The notes: generated by a model not told the origin, from the letters alone. Shown: positions 35,491 to 48,029, counted from the first letter of the stretch. The stretch is 64,000 nucleotides of DNA from Aquarana catesbeiana (GCF_042186555.1 NC_133330.1:342189911-342253910); one strand, 5' to 3'. Numbers and translations: made by a program.

Positions 35491-35516
35491 CCATTTGTTA
35501 CAATACCTGCAATCTA

Positions 35517-37147
35517 CAGTATCTCACAAAAGTGAGTACACCCCTCACATTTTTATAAATATTTTCTTCTATCTTTTCGTGTGACAACACTGAAGAAATG
35601 ACACTTTGCTACAATGTAAAGTAGTGAGTGTACAGCTTGTATAACAGTGTAAATTTGCTGTCCCCTCCAAATAACTCAACACACAGCCATTAATGTCTAA
35701 ACCGCTGGCAACAAAAGTCAGTACACCCCTAAGTGAAAATATCCAAATTGGGCCCAATTAGCCATTTTCCCTGCCCGGTGTCATGTGACTCGTTAGTGTT
35801 ACAAGGTCTCAGGTGTGAATGGGGAGCAGGTGTGTTAAATTTGGTGTTATCGCTCTCACTCTCTCATACTGGTCACTGGAAGTTGGCACCTCATGGCAAA
35901 GAACTCTCTGAGGATTTGAAAAAAAGAATTGTTGCTCTACATAAAGATGGCCTAGGCTATAAGAGGATTGCCAAGACCCTGAAACTGAGCTGAAGCATGG
36001 TGGCCAAGACCATACAGTGGTTTAACAGGACAGGTTCCACTCAGAATAGTCCTAGCCATGGTGAACCAAAGAAGTTGAGTGCATGTGCTCAGCTTCATAT
36101 CCAGAGGTTGTCTTTGGGAAATAGACGTATGAGTGCTGCCAGCATTGCTGCAGAGGTTGTAGGGGTGGGGGGTCAGCCTGTCAGTGCTCAGACCATACGC
36201 CGCACACTGCATCAAATTGGTCTGCATGGCTGTCGTCCCAGAAGGAAGCCTCTTCTAAAGATGATGCACAAGAAAGCCCGCAAACTGTTTGCTGAAAGGA
36301 GACTAAGGACATGGATTACTGTAACAATGTCCTGTGGTCTGATGAGACCAAGATAAACTTATTTGATTCAGATGGTGTCAAGCATATGTGGGGGCAACCA
36401 GGTGAGGAGTACAAAGACAAGTGTGTCTTGCCTACAGTCAAGCATGGTGGTGGGAGTGTCATGGTCTGGGGCTGCATGAGTGCTGCCGGCACTGGGGGGC
36501 TACAGATCATTGAGGGGACCATGAATGCCAACATGTACTGTGATATACTGAAGCAGAGCATGATCCCCTCCCTTCAGAGACTGGGCCGCAGGGCAGTATT
36601 CCAACATGATAACCACCCCAAACACACCTCCAAGACCACCACTGCCTTGCTAAAGAAGCTGAGGGTAAAGGTGATGGACTGGCCAAGCATTTCTCCAGAC
36701 CTAAACCCTATTGAGCATCTCTGGGGCACCCTAAAAACGAAAGGTGGATGAAAGCAAGGTCTCTAACATCCACCAGCTCTGTGATGTCATGGAGGAGTGG
36801 AAGAGGACTCCAATGGCAACCTATGAAGCTCTGGTGAACCCCATTCCCAGGAGGCTGTTAAGGCAGTGCTGGAAAATAATGGTGGCCACACAAAATATTG
36901 ACCCTTTTGGCCCAATTTGGACATTTTCACTTAGGGGTGTACTCACTTTTGTTGCCAGTCGTTTAGACATTATTGATTGTGTGTTGAGTTATTTTGAGGG
37001 GACAGCAAATTTACACTGTTATACAAGCTGTACACTCACTACTTTACATTGTAGCAAAGTGTCATTTCTTCAGTGTTGTCACATGAAAAGATATAATAAA
37101 ATATTTACAAAAAATGTGAGGGGTGTACTCACTTTTGTGAGATACTG
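35517..37147 (+). mobile_element. Nearly full-length Tc1-like transposon
   Basis: 1631 bp between TA dinucleotides. The ends CAGTATCTCACAAAAGTGAG and their inverse carry long inverted repeats with an inner copy ('agtacacccctaagtgaaaa' near 35720 and its inverse near 36930). A transposase relic lies between. Confidence 0.93.
35890..36910 (+). pseudogene. Broken Tc1-like transposase
   Basis: N-terminal helix-turn-helix pieces (KELSEDLKKRIVALHKDGLG; RRTLHQIGLHGCRPRRKPLL) and the DDE core (VLWSDETKINLF, FQHDNHPKHTS, SPDLNPIEHLWG) are present but spread over at least three frames, with a stop after the first segment and frame changes near 36300 and 36745. The catalytic triad spacing fits DD34E. 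Inactive copy. Confidence 0.92.
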
Positions 37148-37149
37148 TA

Positions 37150-38270
37150 CATAGATCACCCAGAGGGGGGTGTTTCTTTCTCAACAAATGTGCAGTTACT
37201 CTTTAACGCTACTTAATTTATTGAGAAAAGACGTGGGATGGACTTATTCTCTTGGGCCAATCAATTCTGTAGGTGTCACCTCACCTGCTGAGAAAAGGGG
37301 TTCTGCCTTCTGCTGTGGCAATTGGTTATATAGAGCAGCCGGTTCCGATGGTTTGGATTTTAAACAGCACATGATCCTGTTCACAACAAGTCCACATACC
37401 TCATGGGTGACGCAAGCAGGCCTCATACTACCATTTTGTCGGTCCTTAGGTGGTTCTCTACAACCAGGACATATCATTTGATATCTGTAGCTCATAATAC
37501 ATTCTATCAGAAGGAATCAGTTTGATCTTCCTACATCTAAAATGTGCTATTTTATTAGAGATTAAACCAAATTCATCTGACCGTCTGGTGCCTCCAGTCT
37601 GGAATGAACTGAGCCCGCGACTAATTCTGAGGCTGGCAAGTCTGAAGCCTCCGTTTGAGGACTGGTAAGTTGACCACGGTCAATGGTGGGATGACCATTG
37701 TCCATGGTGTCCATGGTGGGGTGGCCACTGTCCATGGCGAGGTACCGCTGTCCATTATATGTACACAAGGACCCTTCAGAGAGTCATTATCAGCTCGGTG
37801 TTAGATCCTCTGATCTCCAGGCCCAAAAGCTGTTTATTCAAATGTTAAATTATGAACATTTGTACACTACTCTGACCCCTCTACTGCCTACTGAATTCAT
37901 AAAATAACTAAGGCCACTGAATCTAGGATGTGTGATGTCATATCACTTTTTATACAATGTACCTAATGTCACAATTTAGGGTAATTTATGCTTTATACAT
38001 TTAAGAAAAGTACTAACAGCTGTAGTCTGATCCCAGAACAAGCAAGGAGATGTCTGGGTCACTGGCCCATTGTAAGGAGCTTCTGCTAAACTACAAATGA
38101 AGGACAAAATTTGCAAAGACGCCCAAGTCCATTTCTATTGCAGATCTAACCAAGGATATTGACTGATGACAAGGAGACCCAGATAGTAGAGAATAAGTCT
38201 ACTACTCAAGGATGCTCAGAAAGTATGTTCTGTATACAAAGCTTCATGGCCTACCCAAGAATAAACACTC
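37150..38270. other. Intergenic stretch without recognisable genes
   Basis: 1.1 kb of moderately unique sequence. A short 'ggtggg..gaccattgtccatg' tandem motif at 37680-37740 is the only structure I see. No FAAH-type exon found on the minus strand. Confidence 0.5.
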
Positions 38271-38594
38271 TAAAATGTTTCACTTTACCCAGAAATTTAT
38301 GCCAAAAAAATGTCCAATACCCATAACCCAACATATCAAAAGAATGTCCAATTCTTAGAACCCAACCACCCAAAAGAATGTCCAATTCTTAGAACCCAAC
38401 ATACCAAAAGAATCTCCAGTTTTTAAAACCCAAGAAACCAAAATAATGTCCAATTCTTAGAAAACAACAAACCAAAAGAATGTCCAATTCTTAGAACCCA
38501 ACATACCAAAAAAATGTCCAATTCTTAAAACCCAACAAACCATAAGAATGTCCAAAACATTAAAAGACTCTCCAATACCCAGAACACAACAAAA

Positions 38595-39200
38595 CCATAA
38601 GTAGGTGCCATGGTCTGGAGTCAGGCTTGGCGTCCAGTAGCTATAGCAGTGGAGAAGCTTCCACCAACCACTAGGATAAATACACAAGCAGGTCACCCTG
38701 GCGGATGACGCTGGCTCACGTGAGGTGTGGAGTCTAAGTACTAACAGGTAGTCTCCAGAGCTTCTGATGGTGGAGATGGGTTTTGCTGAGAGTTAGTACC
38801 AGGTCACGGTCCTCAAGATCACCCCACAAGGATATGCGCAAACTGAGGTCCAGTAGCTGATATAGCAGGAAGGGATCAAGCAGACGGGTAGTCGAGGAAC
38901 AGGCCAAAGGTCAGTAAAAAGTGGTAGTGAAGATACGAATGGCAGCAGGAGTAACAAGAGCGGGATATCGGCCGAAGAGAGCACAATAATCTAGTAAACA
39001 GGAAGTGTAGAGACATGGCTTAAATGAGGAAGTTCATGGGAGGAGCAAGAGGTACAAAGTTCATAGAAACAAGATTCAAAGTAGGATCATTCAAGGAATT
39101 GTCCAGGGAGCTGTCCAGCATGCCAGGTTGCTCAGCAAGAAGAGTTGCTGCCAGACACAGAAGAGGTCCTGGGTTAAGATCCAGGCCCTGATATAAGGTC
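38595..39200. repeat. Unassigned dispersed-repeat-like insertion
   Basis: Interrupts the 34-bp array; contains 'ggcgtccagtagctatag' and 'caagcagacgggtagtcgag', phrases typical of old retroelement remnants. No coding frame. Confidence 0.4.
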
Positions 39201-39386
39201 CAATACCCAACACACAAAAACAACTCTTAGAACCCAACAAAACAAAATAATGTGCAATACTCAGAACACAACAAAACCATAAGAATGTCAACAAGCCAAA
39301 AGAATGTACAGCCTTTAGAACCCAACAAACCAGAATAATACCCAGAACCCAACACACTAAAAGACTGTCCAATACCCGGAACCCTA

Positions 39387-39555
39387 TCGAAGAAGAAAGG
39401 GCGCCGCTCACCAACCCAATGCATCAGTATGTAGATGACTGTGGCCTCAGCCACTGTCGCTCCAGTCACATCCCCTTGACATGTTTTTCCCCACTCACCA
39501 GGGCTTGGTCGCAGAGCCTCTGGGTTGGTGAGTGGTGCCCTTTCTTCTCTTTGAT
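39387..39555. mobile_element. Small fold-back element
   Basis: 'gaagaaagggcgccgctcac' plus 'caaccc' at the left is inverted as 'gggttggtgagtggtgccct' plus 'ttcttc' at the right. About 165 bp, non-coding, inserted into the array. Confidence 0.65.
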
Positions 39556-41202
39556 AATGCTCTTACACCTCTGAATAGTGCACTGAGGCCAGCTCCCTTC
39601 ACTGCTACCAGCTGGGAGATCTCTGTCTCAACTTAGAAAGGCACTGCAAGTTTCATTCCAATACCCAGAAACCCAACACACTAAAAGAATTCCAATAACC
39701 AAACCCAACCAAACCATAAGAATGTCCAATACGGAACACATCAAAGAACGCCTAACTCTTAGAATCCAACAAACCAAAATAATGTACAATACCAAGAACC
39801 CAACACCCCAAAGGATTGTCCAATACTCAGGACCCAACAAAACCATAAGAAGGTCCAATACCCAACATTAAAAAAGAATGTCCAACCCAACAAACCAAAA
39901 GCACGTCCAACTCTTAGAACCCAACCAACCAAAGTAAAATCCAATACCCAGAACCCAACACTCCAAAACACTGTCCAATACCCAGAACCCAGCAAAACCA
40001 TAGGAAGGTCCAATACCCAACATTAAAAAAGAATGTCCAACTCAACAAACTAAAAGCACGTCCAACTCTTAGAACCCAACAAACCAAAGTAAAATTCAAT
40101 ATCCAGAACACAATGAACCTAAAGACTGTCCAATACCAAGAACCCAACAAAACCATAAGAATGTCCAACCCTTAGGACCCAACAAACCAGAATAATACCC
40201 AGAACCCAACACACTAAAAGACTGTCCAATACCCAGAACCCAACAAAACCATAAGAAAGTCCAATACACAACATATCAAACTAATGGTCAACTCCATACA
40301 ATGTAGAACACACCAAAGAATACCCAACTCTTAGAACCCAACAAACCAAAATAATGTCCAATACTCAGAACCCCCCCAAAAATTAAGAAGGTCCAATACA
40401 CAACATATCAAAATAATGGACAATGCCATACAATCAATTAATAGGGAATACAAAAGCAGCTCATGAAAACTCACTGTCCCTGAATACCCATGAAGCTACT
40501 GCATTTCCCGTCCTACACAGCCCTACGAGACCCCCCAGTTTGTGTCCCCAATCAATCATTGACATCCTCCAGACTTTGCCTCTTACCTTTACCAAGCTCA
40601 GGTGAACAAACCCTGGAAGATGGATTTTTTTGTGAATTGGACTATCTGAATGGTTGTATGGGCAGCGCAGACAGTTCTTTCATCATAGACTTTTATCCAT
40701 GAGGTTATAATAATACGGAACACAGAATAATAACATCATGTTACATTGCCATCACCCATAGCAACCGGATGTCCTCTGTGTGGGGAGCAGCCATATCAGT
40801 GGAAGGAGAATGCAGATTGGTTGCTCAGGGTTGCAGAATTACCCTGTATGGATGGGAGAGGCTCATCGCAGATCTAATAAAACTCCACTGAATGGGATGA
40901 ATATGGAAGACATGATGGAGAAAATATCACCAACCTATAGAGGAGTGGTGCAGGCTGTCTGCTGAGGAGTCCAGGAATTGGCTGCAATCGTGGCCATACA
41001 CCTTCAGATATCCCAATATCTTCACATTCATTATGTATCAGACAGAATTTTCACCGACCCCCCCATGAATTGCAGGCAGAAGGCAATCAGGGCAGAAAGG
41101 AAAGAAGGGAGGAAATATGGGCTGCAGAGCTGACACTCTAAAAGGACGGATACTGATATAATACAAATGTAATAATATTTCTTGGGGCCTTCTAAAGAGT
41201 AC

Positions 41203-41394
41203 CTGTTTCTTGAAGTCGCTGCCATGTTTTTCCATCAGTCGGAGAGCCTGATCCCGCAGTTTCTGCGCTCGGTCGATCTTCATGGTGCTGCGGATTCGTG
41301 TCATACATTGCAGCACCACTGTGGAGGCCACAAAGCAACAAATGGTGACCAGGAGGACATGATTGAAGAAAAATTCCAGCAAAGACCACAGCAT
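41203..41394 (-). CDS. Orphan FAAH-type first exon (candidate alternative exon 1b)
   Basis: 64 codons starting MLWSLLEFFFNHVLLV, with a hydrophobic helix at about residues 7-30, then a basic stretch and RDQALRLMEKHGSDFKKQ. The exon ends CAG|GTACTC in phase 0. Layout, length and the LxLMEK motif match gene A exon 1 (LQLMEK), but the anchor sequence is different. No second exon follows before gene A exon 1 at 28856. It may splice to gene A exon 2 as an alternative first exon, or be a relic of a lost gene copy. Confidence 0.65.
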
Positions 41395-41744
41395 GCTGTC
41401 AGCTGGGCCTGGTGACTACCTTGGGCAGCGGTTCTTCAAGGGACACCAAAAAACCCCAGACTGAACTTCAGTAAAAAAAAGCTCCAACCTCCGTCTGTCA
41501 AATCTGTCCTCTACATACGAGACAAAGCCCTGCACCCCCCCAACAGAGAAAGGTTGTGCGAGTCCAGAGAGTTCTCTATAGGGACACCCTCTGCCAGGAA
41601 CAGCTGAGAGGACCTGTCACTTCTACCGGGAACCAATCCAAGAAACTAGATCAGACCCCATATAAATAGAAGGCTGCCCTCTACAGAGGTCTTAACCCTT
41701 CTAGTGCCGGGGTCAAGAGTGCTAAGAGTTAAAATCTGATGATC

Positions 41745-42670
41745 CAAAGTACAGGGGAAATGTGGGGTGCTGGATCTAAAGGAGCAGTGGAAATGTGGGT
41801 TGCTGGATCTGAGGGTGGGGGGAAATGTGATGTGCCGGTTATAAAAGAACATGGTAAATGTGGGGTGCTGGATGTGAAGGTACTAGGGTGCTGGATCTTT
41901 GGGTAGGGGAAAAATGGGGTTTGCTGGACCTGAAGGAACAGGAGAAATGTGGGGTGCTGGATCTGAAGATACAGGAAAATGTGGGGTGCTGGATCTGAAG
42001 AAATGAGGGAAACATTGGGTGCTAGTTTTGAAGGTATGTGAGAAATGTGGGGTGCTGGATCTGACATAACAAGAGAAATGTGGGGTGCTGGCTTTGAAGA
42101 CATGGTGGAAATGTGGGGTGCTAGATCTGAAGATACAGGGGAAAGAGGGGTGCTGGATCTGAAGGTATGGGGGAAATATGGGGTGCTGGATCTGAAGGTA
42201 CAGGATAAATGTGGGTGCTGTAGCTGAAGGTATGGGGGAAATATGGGGTGCTGGATCTGAAGATACAGGATAAATGTGGGTGCTGGATTTAAAGGTACAG
42301 GGGAAATGTGGGTGCTGGATCCAAGGTACGGGGAACTGGATCTGAAGGTACGGGGGGAAATGGGGTGCTGGATCTGAAGGTACAGGGGAAATGTGGGTGC
42401 AGGATCTGAAGGTATGGGGGAAATATGGGGTGCTGGATCTGAAGGTACGGAGAAAATGTGGGGTGCTGGATTAGAAGGTATGGGTGAAATGTGGGGTGAT
42501 GAATCTGAAGGTATGGGGTTAATGTGTGGTGCTGGATCTGATAGTACAGAGAAAAATGGGGTGCTGGATCTGAAGGTACGGGGGGTATGTGGGGTGTTGG
42601 ATCACAATGTATGGGGAAATGTTGCGTGCCGGATGTGAAGGTACAGGGGGTGCTGGAACTGAAGGTATGA
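41745..42670. repeat. ~33-bp minisatellite between the orphan exons
   Basis: Units of 'gggtgctggatctgaaggta' plus 'caggggaaatgtg', with frequent indels. Confidence 0.93.
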
Positions 42671-42689
42671 AGGAATTGTGGTTGTGTTT

Positions 42690-43400
42690 TATTACGGTTT
42701 ACATTGTTTAGTAAATTAGTGGGGGTACTACATCCTTCTTATTCATTTACACAGGGGCCGGTATCTGGGTGCCCCCTTATTGTTAAAGGGTGCTCCCAAT
42801 TTCTGATTAGCCTCCCGGTCACATACCCCCACAACAAAGTGCTTTGCCAGGGGAGTCCCCCATGTTGAGGCCTAGTATGGCTTGGGGGGAATCTCGAATT
42901 GGATTTGGTGGGACCTCACTTGTTTTTTTGCACGGGGTTCGCCTTAAAATTCATACCAGACCTGAAGGGATCCCCCTCTAACATCTATAGTAGACTATCA
43001 TCTAGGATAGGAATCATTCATGTCCTCTATTGGTTGGGAGCTGTCATTTACAGACTGTTAACTGTCAATTACTGGCCAGGAGCTGTCATATACTGACTGG
43101 GAAGTCATTTATTGGTTGGGAGCTGTCATTTTCCAGTTGGGAGCTGTCATTTTCCAGCTGGGAGCTATCATCTATGGACTGGGAGCTGTCATCTATTGGT
43201 TGAGAGCTGTCATCTACTGACTGGGAGCTGTGCCAAGCCCTCCATTGCCATTTATTTGAAAATCCCTCGCCTGTTATCCTAGAAAATTACCAGAACTGTT
43301 TTTTTAACATTCGGCTCGCGTTGACTTCAAAGGGTTTGAATTTGGCACCCGAATGTTAGACGAATTCATCCAACCCAGGTACGTTCAACTCCTCAAAATC
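42690..43400. repeat. Diverged relative of the 52.2-kb element, plus short tandem block
   Basis: Contains 'ttcataccagacctgaaggg' and 'cattcggctcgcg', similar to internal parts of 52156-53310. Within it, 43040-43230 repeats 'gggagctgtcatttactgac'-like 20-bp units. Confidence 0.55.
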
Positions 43401-44050
43401 CCTCAATGGCTGTGGGGTGACCCCAGGGATCCTCAGAGATCTGAATCCATGTTTAGGACGACACATTTCCCAAAAAATGTTTTGGGTGGAGTAGGGAAGG
43501 GTAACCCCCGCATTTATTATCCCTTGGTGGAGATTTCCCCACATTTCCTGTCCTGGAGACGCAAAAGGAAATATGAGGAAGTATAGGTGTCCCCATGGGA
43601 AGACTTACCCTCACTTCCTATTCTGGTGACAACTCAAACTTTATTTGGCAATGATCAACGGGACAAGCAGACAGGATGACCCTCCCCCGAGGGGGTCTAA
43701 TCTCTTGCCTCTCCATCCAAAACAAGAGATGAATTTGGCTGGACATACAATGTGACTCCCTCAGCGCAGACCTGACGATTATTAACCATTTCCTGACTGG
43801 TGAGAGGGAGACAAAGACACAGGAAATGAGTCTTTAACTAGCAGCTTTCCACCCATTTATACATTCACAATATAGACTGGAGGAACTTATCCAGGCCTGG
43901 ACCCCCAGCAACCAATCAGAATTCAGTCCCCAAGGAAGAGGAATTCTGCTTGGTTACTATTGGTTACATCTGACCTGAGGACTTCTGGGATTGGCTGATC
44001 TATGGAATGATGTCCTGTATGTTACCCTGATATTTCCAGAAGGTTTCCAG
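43400..44050. other. No gene or repeat recognised
   Basis: About 650 bp without tandem structure. The short open frames have no recognisable motif. Confidence 0.4.
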
Positions 44051-44845
44051 ACACCCCCCCTCCCTGGGGGAATACCTCCCCCAAAGGACAGTAACACCCC
44101 CTAGAGGAAAATATTTAGCCACAGAGGAAATTATTACACCCAGAGGAAAGTAGTACCCCCAAAGGACAGAATACCCCCCAAAAGAAAATCATACCCCCCA
44201 GAAGGCAGGAATACCCTCCAGAAAGCAGTAATACCCCTCAGAAGAGAGAAATACCTCCTAAAGGGCAGCAATACCCCCCAGAGGAGAGTACAGCCCCCCC
44301 CAGAAGACAATAAAAAAAAAACCCAGAGGACAGTAATACCTCCTAAAAGGACAGTAATACCCCCAAGTAGACAGTAATACCTCCAGGGAGAGGAATAAAC
44401 CCCAGGCGGAAAATATTTCCCGCCAACAGAGAGTAAACCCACTCCCAGAAGGCAGCAAGACTCCCAGATAATGGTAATACCCTCTCAGAGGACAATAATA
44501 CTTCCCAGAGAATGGTAGAACTCCCCAGACGAGAGTAAACCCACTCCCAGAGGACAGCAATACCTTCAAGGGACATTAATTACCCCCTTAGGGTGATAAT
44601 ACCCCCAGAGAACAGTAATACCCTTCAAAAGAATAGGAATATGCCCCAGAGGACAATAATACTCCCCCAGAGGATAGTAATACCCCCCAAAGGACAGTAA
44701 TATGCCACAGAGGAGATTAAACCCACTCCCAGAAGGCAGTAATCCTCCTAGATGATGGTAATACCTCCAGAGGACAGTAATACGCCCCAACAAATAGTAA
44801 TATGCCACAGAAGACAGTAATATCCCCCTCCCATGGTAATACCCG
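44050..44845. repeat. ~20-bp degenerate minisatellite abutting orphan exon 1c
   Basis: Modules of 'ccagaggacagtaatacccc' with many indels. The array ends at the putative donor of the 44843-45049 ORF. Confidence 0.88.
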
Positions 44846-45049
44846 GGCTTTATATCTTTGAGTGATCTTCTCCATCATCTCCAGCGTGCCGTCCCTCTGT
44901 GTCTGAGCGTTCTCCATCTTCATCCTCGTCTTCCTCTCCTCCATCCATACTAATACCAGGACTGACCCCACCACCGCCAAGAGCACCGATACCAGGATCA
45001 GGTCCACCAGGAACTCCGGGATCAGCCGAGAAATGACACTGAGCAGCAT
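44843..45049 (-). CDS. Orphan FAAH-type first exon (candidate alternative exon 1c)
   Basis: 69 codons starting MLLSVISRLIPEFLVDLILV, hydrophobic at about residues 14-35, then charged MEERKTRMKMENAQTQ and LEMMEKITQRYKAR. The putative donor is CGG|GTATTA, phase 0 but weak. It lies 3.6 kb downstream of the gene B stop codon, on the same strand. Same interpretation as the ORF at 41203-41394. The weak donor makes a relic somewhat more likely here. Confidence 0.58.
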
Positions 45050-45725
45050 GATGGTGAATAAAGCCGAATAGAGAACAGAGAATACAGGACCGACCGAGAG
45101 AGAGCCGGAGAGACTCTGAGAGACCTGATAGCCACCAGAGGGGAGGGGCCGGGGGAAGTGATACTCTGCAGAACACTTTTTTTTTTTTATTATTTAGGGT
45201 CTATTACCCAAATTTGTCTTTAAGAAAATGCGGTATAATCCACCTGGATGCACAAAGTAGTTACGATGATCTGTACAGATTTACTAACACATGTGAAAGT
45301 TGCAAAATTGTGTTCAGGCATTAACATTTGTTTTACCCTACGTCACTAAAAGGGGTTAACATCGAAGGTCCCAGGACACCGAGAGTCACTTTATGAGGTC
45401 GGTGATCCAACCTCTGCGCTGTGCAGAGACCAGGCCGACTCCACTTTTATTTCTCCGATTTTCTTTTGCTTTTTATTAAATATTTAAAATGTGTTCAGGT
45501 GACCTCTGAATGCTCCAACCGGTCAAAGGTCAAAAAGGCGCAAACTCAACCAACTTCTAAAGGAAGCCAGACAAATATCTGCTACAAATCAGAACATTTT
45601 ATTTTACAAGTAGTTGAAATGTGAAGACCAGAAAAATACATTGATCAGAAGTCAGGTATTACACTCCCTCTCCCCCAATCACAACCTTATTTATAGATCA
45701 ATATATAGGAAAGTTGGATACAATA
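45050..45725. other. Intergenic, no gene seen
   Basis: Upstream flank of orphan exon 1c. Contains a T run at 45178-45188 and unremarkable sequence. I find no clear TATA box or other promoter element. Confidence 0.4.
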
Positions 45726-45808
45726 GATATCAGATCCTTATAACATATTAAAGGGGGGGGGGGGGGTGGAGCTATCCCTGGATTCCACGCATTTCAGTTG
45801 GGAAAATA

Positions 45809-47393
45809 ATGATTGGCTCCCCTGCAGATTGTGTAATTTTGCTCACTTACAAAGAAATGAAGGGTCTATAATTTTTTTATCATAGGTGTATTTTATATGA
45901 TAGAGACAGAATATCAACCAAAAATCCAGAATAAACACACATGATACAAATGTAGTTGCAGTTCAGTAAGTAAAATAAGTATTTGATCCCCTACCAACCA
46001 ACAATAATTCTGCCCCCCACAGACTGGCTACAGTAGGTGCTCATGTGGTACACAGATTAGTCCTGTCAATGTAAGAAGGTTCTCCTAACGACAACTCGTT
46101 ATGTGTATAAAAGACACCTGTCCACAGAATCTCTTCCATTCAAACCTCATCATCATGGGGAAGACCAAAAGATCTGTCAGAGGACGTCAGGGAGAAGATT
46201 GTAGGACCTGCACAAGGCTGGAATGGGCTACAAGACCATCAGCAAGAAGCTTGGTGAGAGGAAGACAACTGTTGGAGTGATTATTCGTAAATCGAAGAAA
46301 TACAAAATAACCATCAATCGCCCTCGGTCTGGAGCTCCATGCAAGATTTGGCTTATGGGGTGAGGATGGTCATGAGAAAAGTGAGGGATCAGCCCAGAAC
46401 TACACAGGAGGAGCTTGTGAATGATCTCAAGGCAGTTGGGACCACAGTCACGAAACAAACCATTGGTAACACAATACACCGCCATGGATTGAAATCCTGC
46501 AGGGCCCGCAAAGTCCCCCTCCTCCAGAAGACACATGTAGAGGAACGTCTGAAGTTTGCCAATGAACATCTAAATGATTCAGAGAAGGATTGGGAGAAAG
46601 TGCTGTGGTCAGATGAGAACAAAATTGAGCTCTTTGGTATTAACTCGACTCGCCATGTTTGGAAGAAAAATGCTGACTATGACCCTAAGAACACCATCCC
46701 TACAGTCACACATCATCCCTACAGTCACACACGGAGGCGAAAACATGATGCTTCGGGGCCGTTTCTCTGCTAAAGGTACAGGCTGACTTTACCGCATTGA
46801 GGGACCAAAGAACGGGATCATGTATTGTAAGATCTTGGCTGAGAACCTTCTTCCCTCAGCCAGAACACTGAAGATGGGTCGTGGATGGGCCTTTCAGCAT
46901 GACAATGACCCAAAACACACCGCCAAGGCAACAAAGGAGTGGCTCAATAAGAAGCACATTAAGGTCATGGAGTGGCCTAGCCAGTCTCCAGACCTTAATC
47001 CTTTAGAAAATGTATGGAGGGAGCTAAAACTTCGAGTTGCCAAGAGACAGTCAAGAAACCTTAAGGACTTAGAGAAGATCTGTAAAGAAGAGTGGACCAA
47101 AATCCCTCCTGAGATGTGTGCAAACCTGATCACCACCTACAAGAAACGTCTGACCTCTGTGATGCCAACAAGGGTTTCTCCACCAACTACTAAGTCATGT
47201 TTTGCTTGGGGATCAATTGCTTATTTTACTCACTGAACTGCAACTTAATTTTTTACATTTGTATCATGTGTTTTCTAGATTTTTGGTTGGTATTCTGTCT
47301 CTATCATATAAAATACAACTATGAGAAAAATTATAGACCCTTCATTTCTCTGTAAGTGGGCAAACATACACAACCTGCAGGGGAGCAAATCGT
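45809..47393 (+). mobile_element. Tc1-like transposon with ~200-bp terminal inverted repeats
   Basis: Flanked by TA on both sides (45807-45808 and 47394-47395). The inverted ends share ATGATTGGCTCCCCTGCAG-like tips, then 'atgaagggtctataattttt' and 'tatgatagagacagaatacc'-like blocks. Length 1585 bp. A different subfamily from the element at 35.5 kb. Confidence 0.88.
46155..47236 (+). pseudogene. Broken Tc1-like transposase
   Basis: Starts ATGGGGAAGACCAAAAG. The N-terminal part is frame-broken between 46155 and 46340. Core pieces: TIHRHGLKSCRARKVPLL, VLWSDENKIELFG, FQHDNDPKHTAK and SPDLNPLENVWRELK. A frame break near 46700-46800 falls next to a duplicated 'catccctacagtcacac' (46697-46728). The catalytic D, D and E residues are all visible. 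Confidence 0.92.
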
Positions 47394-48029
47394 TATCTCC
47401 CCCCCTCCCCGTATGTTCCGCTTTTTCGGGAGTAGAGATGAAATGGATGAGAAAACAAGTTTTTTAAAACAACAAAATCAACCAACTGATTGAATAGAAT
47501 AGGCGCACCCCGTACATACAGATCTCATAAGCCCATCTACAAGTGGGTACACAGGGGATCCCCTGAAATATTTACTGACATGACGTGGGAAGCAGAGCTG
47601 TGCTGGAATGCTGGGAGCGGCCGATTGTATTCATTCAGTTGATTGATTTTGTTACATTTTGTTTTATTTAACATTTTATCTCCCGACGAAGCAGAACGTA
47701 ATTCCGGGAAACGCGTGGAGTCCAGGGATAGCTCCGCCCCCAGTGTAATGTTATAACGATCTGATATTATTATTATTATTATAATATCCAAAATTCTTAA
47801 ATTTGGAGGTTGAAGGACAGAGATGATGAGATTTTGGGAATATTGTGGCGATTGGGAGGATTCCTGAGGATGGGGATATCGCAGTCACTGGAAATCATTG
47901 TTCCCCGATTTCTTCCTATTCATCATAAAACGAGTCCCCCGGTATAGGAGCGCTCCGCCAACAACCATCTAAAATCCATGTCATGTCCCGCCCAGAATTC
48001 CTTCCCTCCCTCCCGGGCCACCCACTGAG

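Larger units (their letters stand above)
38270..40440. repeat. ~34-bp A-rich minisatellite, interrupted twice
   Basis: Units of 'aacccaacaaaccaaaagaa' plus 'tgtccaattcttag' at 38290-38590, 39200-39385 and 39660-40440. Interrupted by about 600 bp of other repeat (38595-39200) and by a fold-back element (39387-39555). Confidence 0.92.
45726..47770. mobile_element. Fold-back element disrupted by a Tc1-like insertion
   Basis: Left arm 'gatatcagatccttataaca' ... 'ggagctatccctggattcca' + 'cgcatttc' is inverted at 47690-47770 ('gaaacgcgtggagtccaggg' ... 'ataacgatctgatatt'). The Tc1-like element at 45809-47393 lies just inside the left arm. Confidence 0.75.

Noticed and set aside
33424..35584. Several overlapping open frames of 189-354 codons on the plus strand
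   Set aside because: The 46-bp unit has no stop in any frame and rotates through all three, so long frames are expected. No domain and no splice context.
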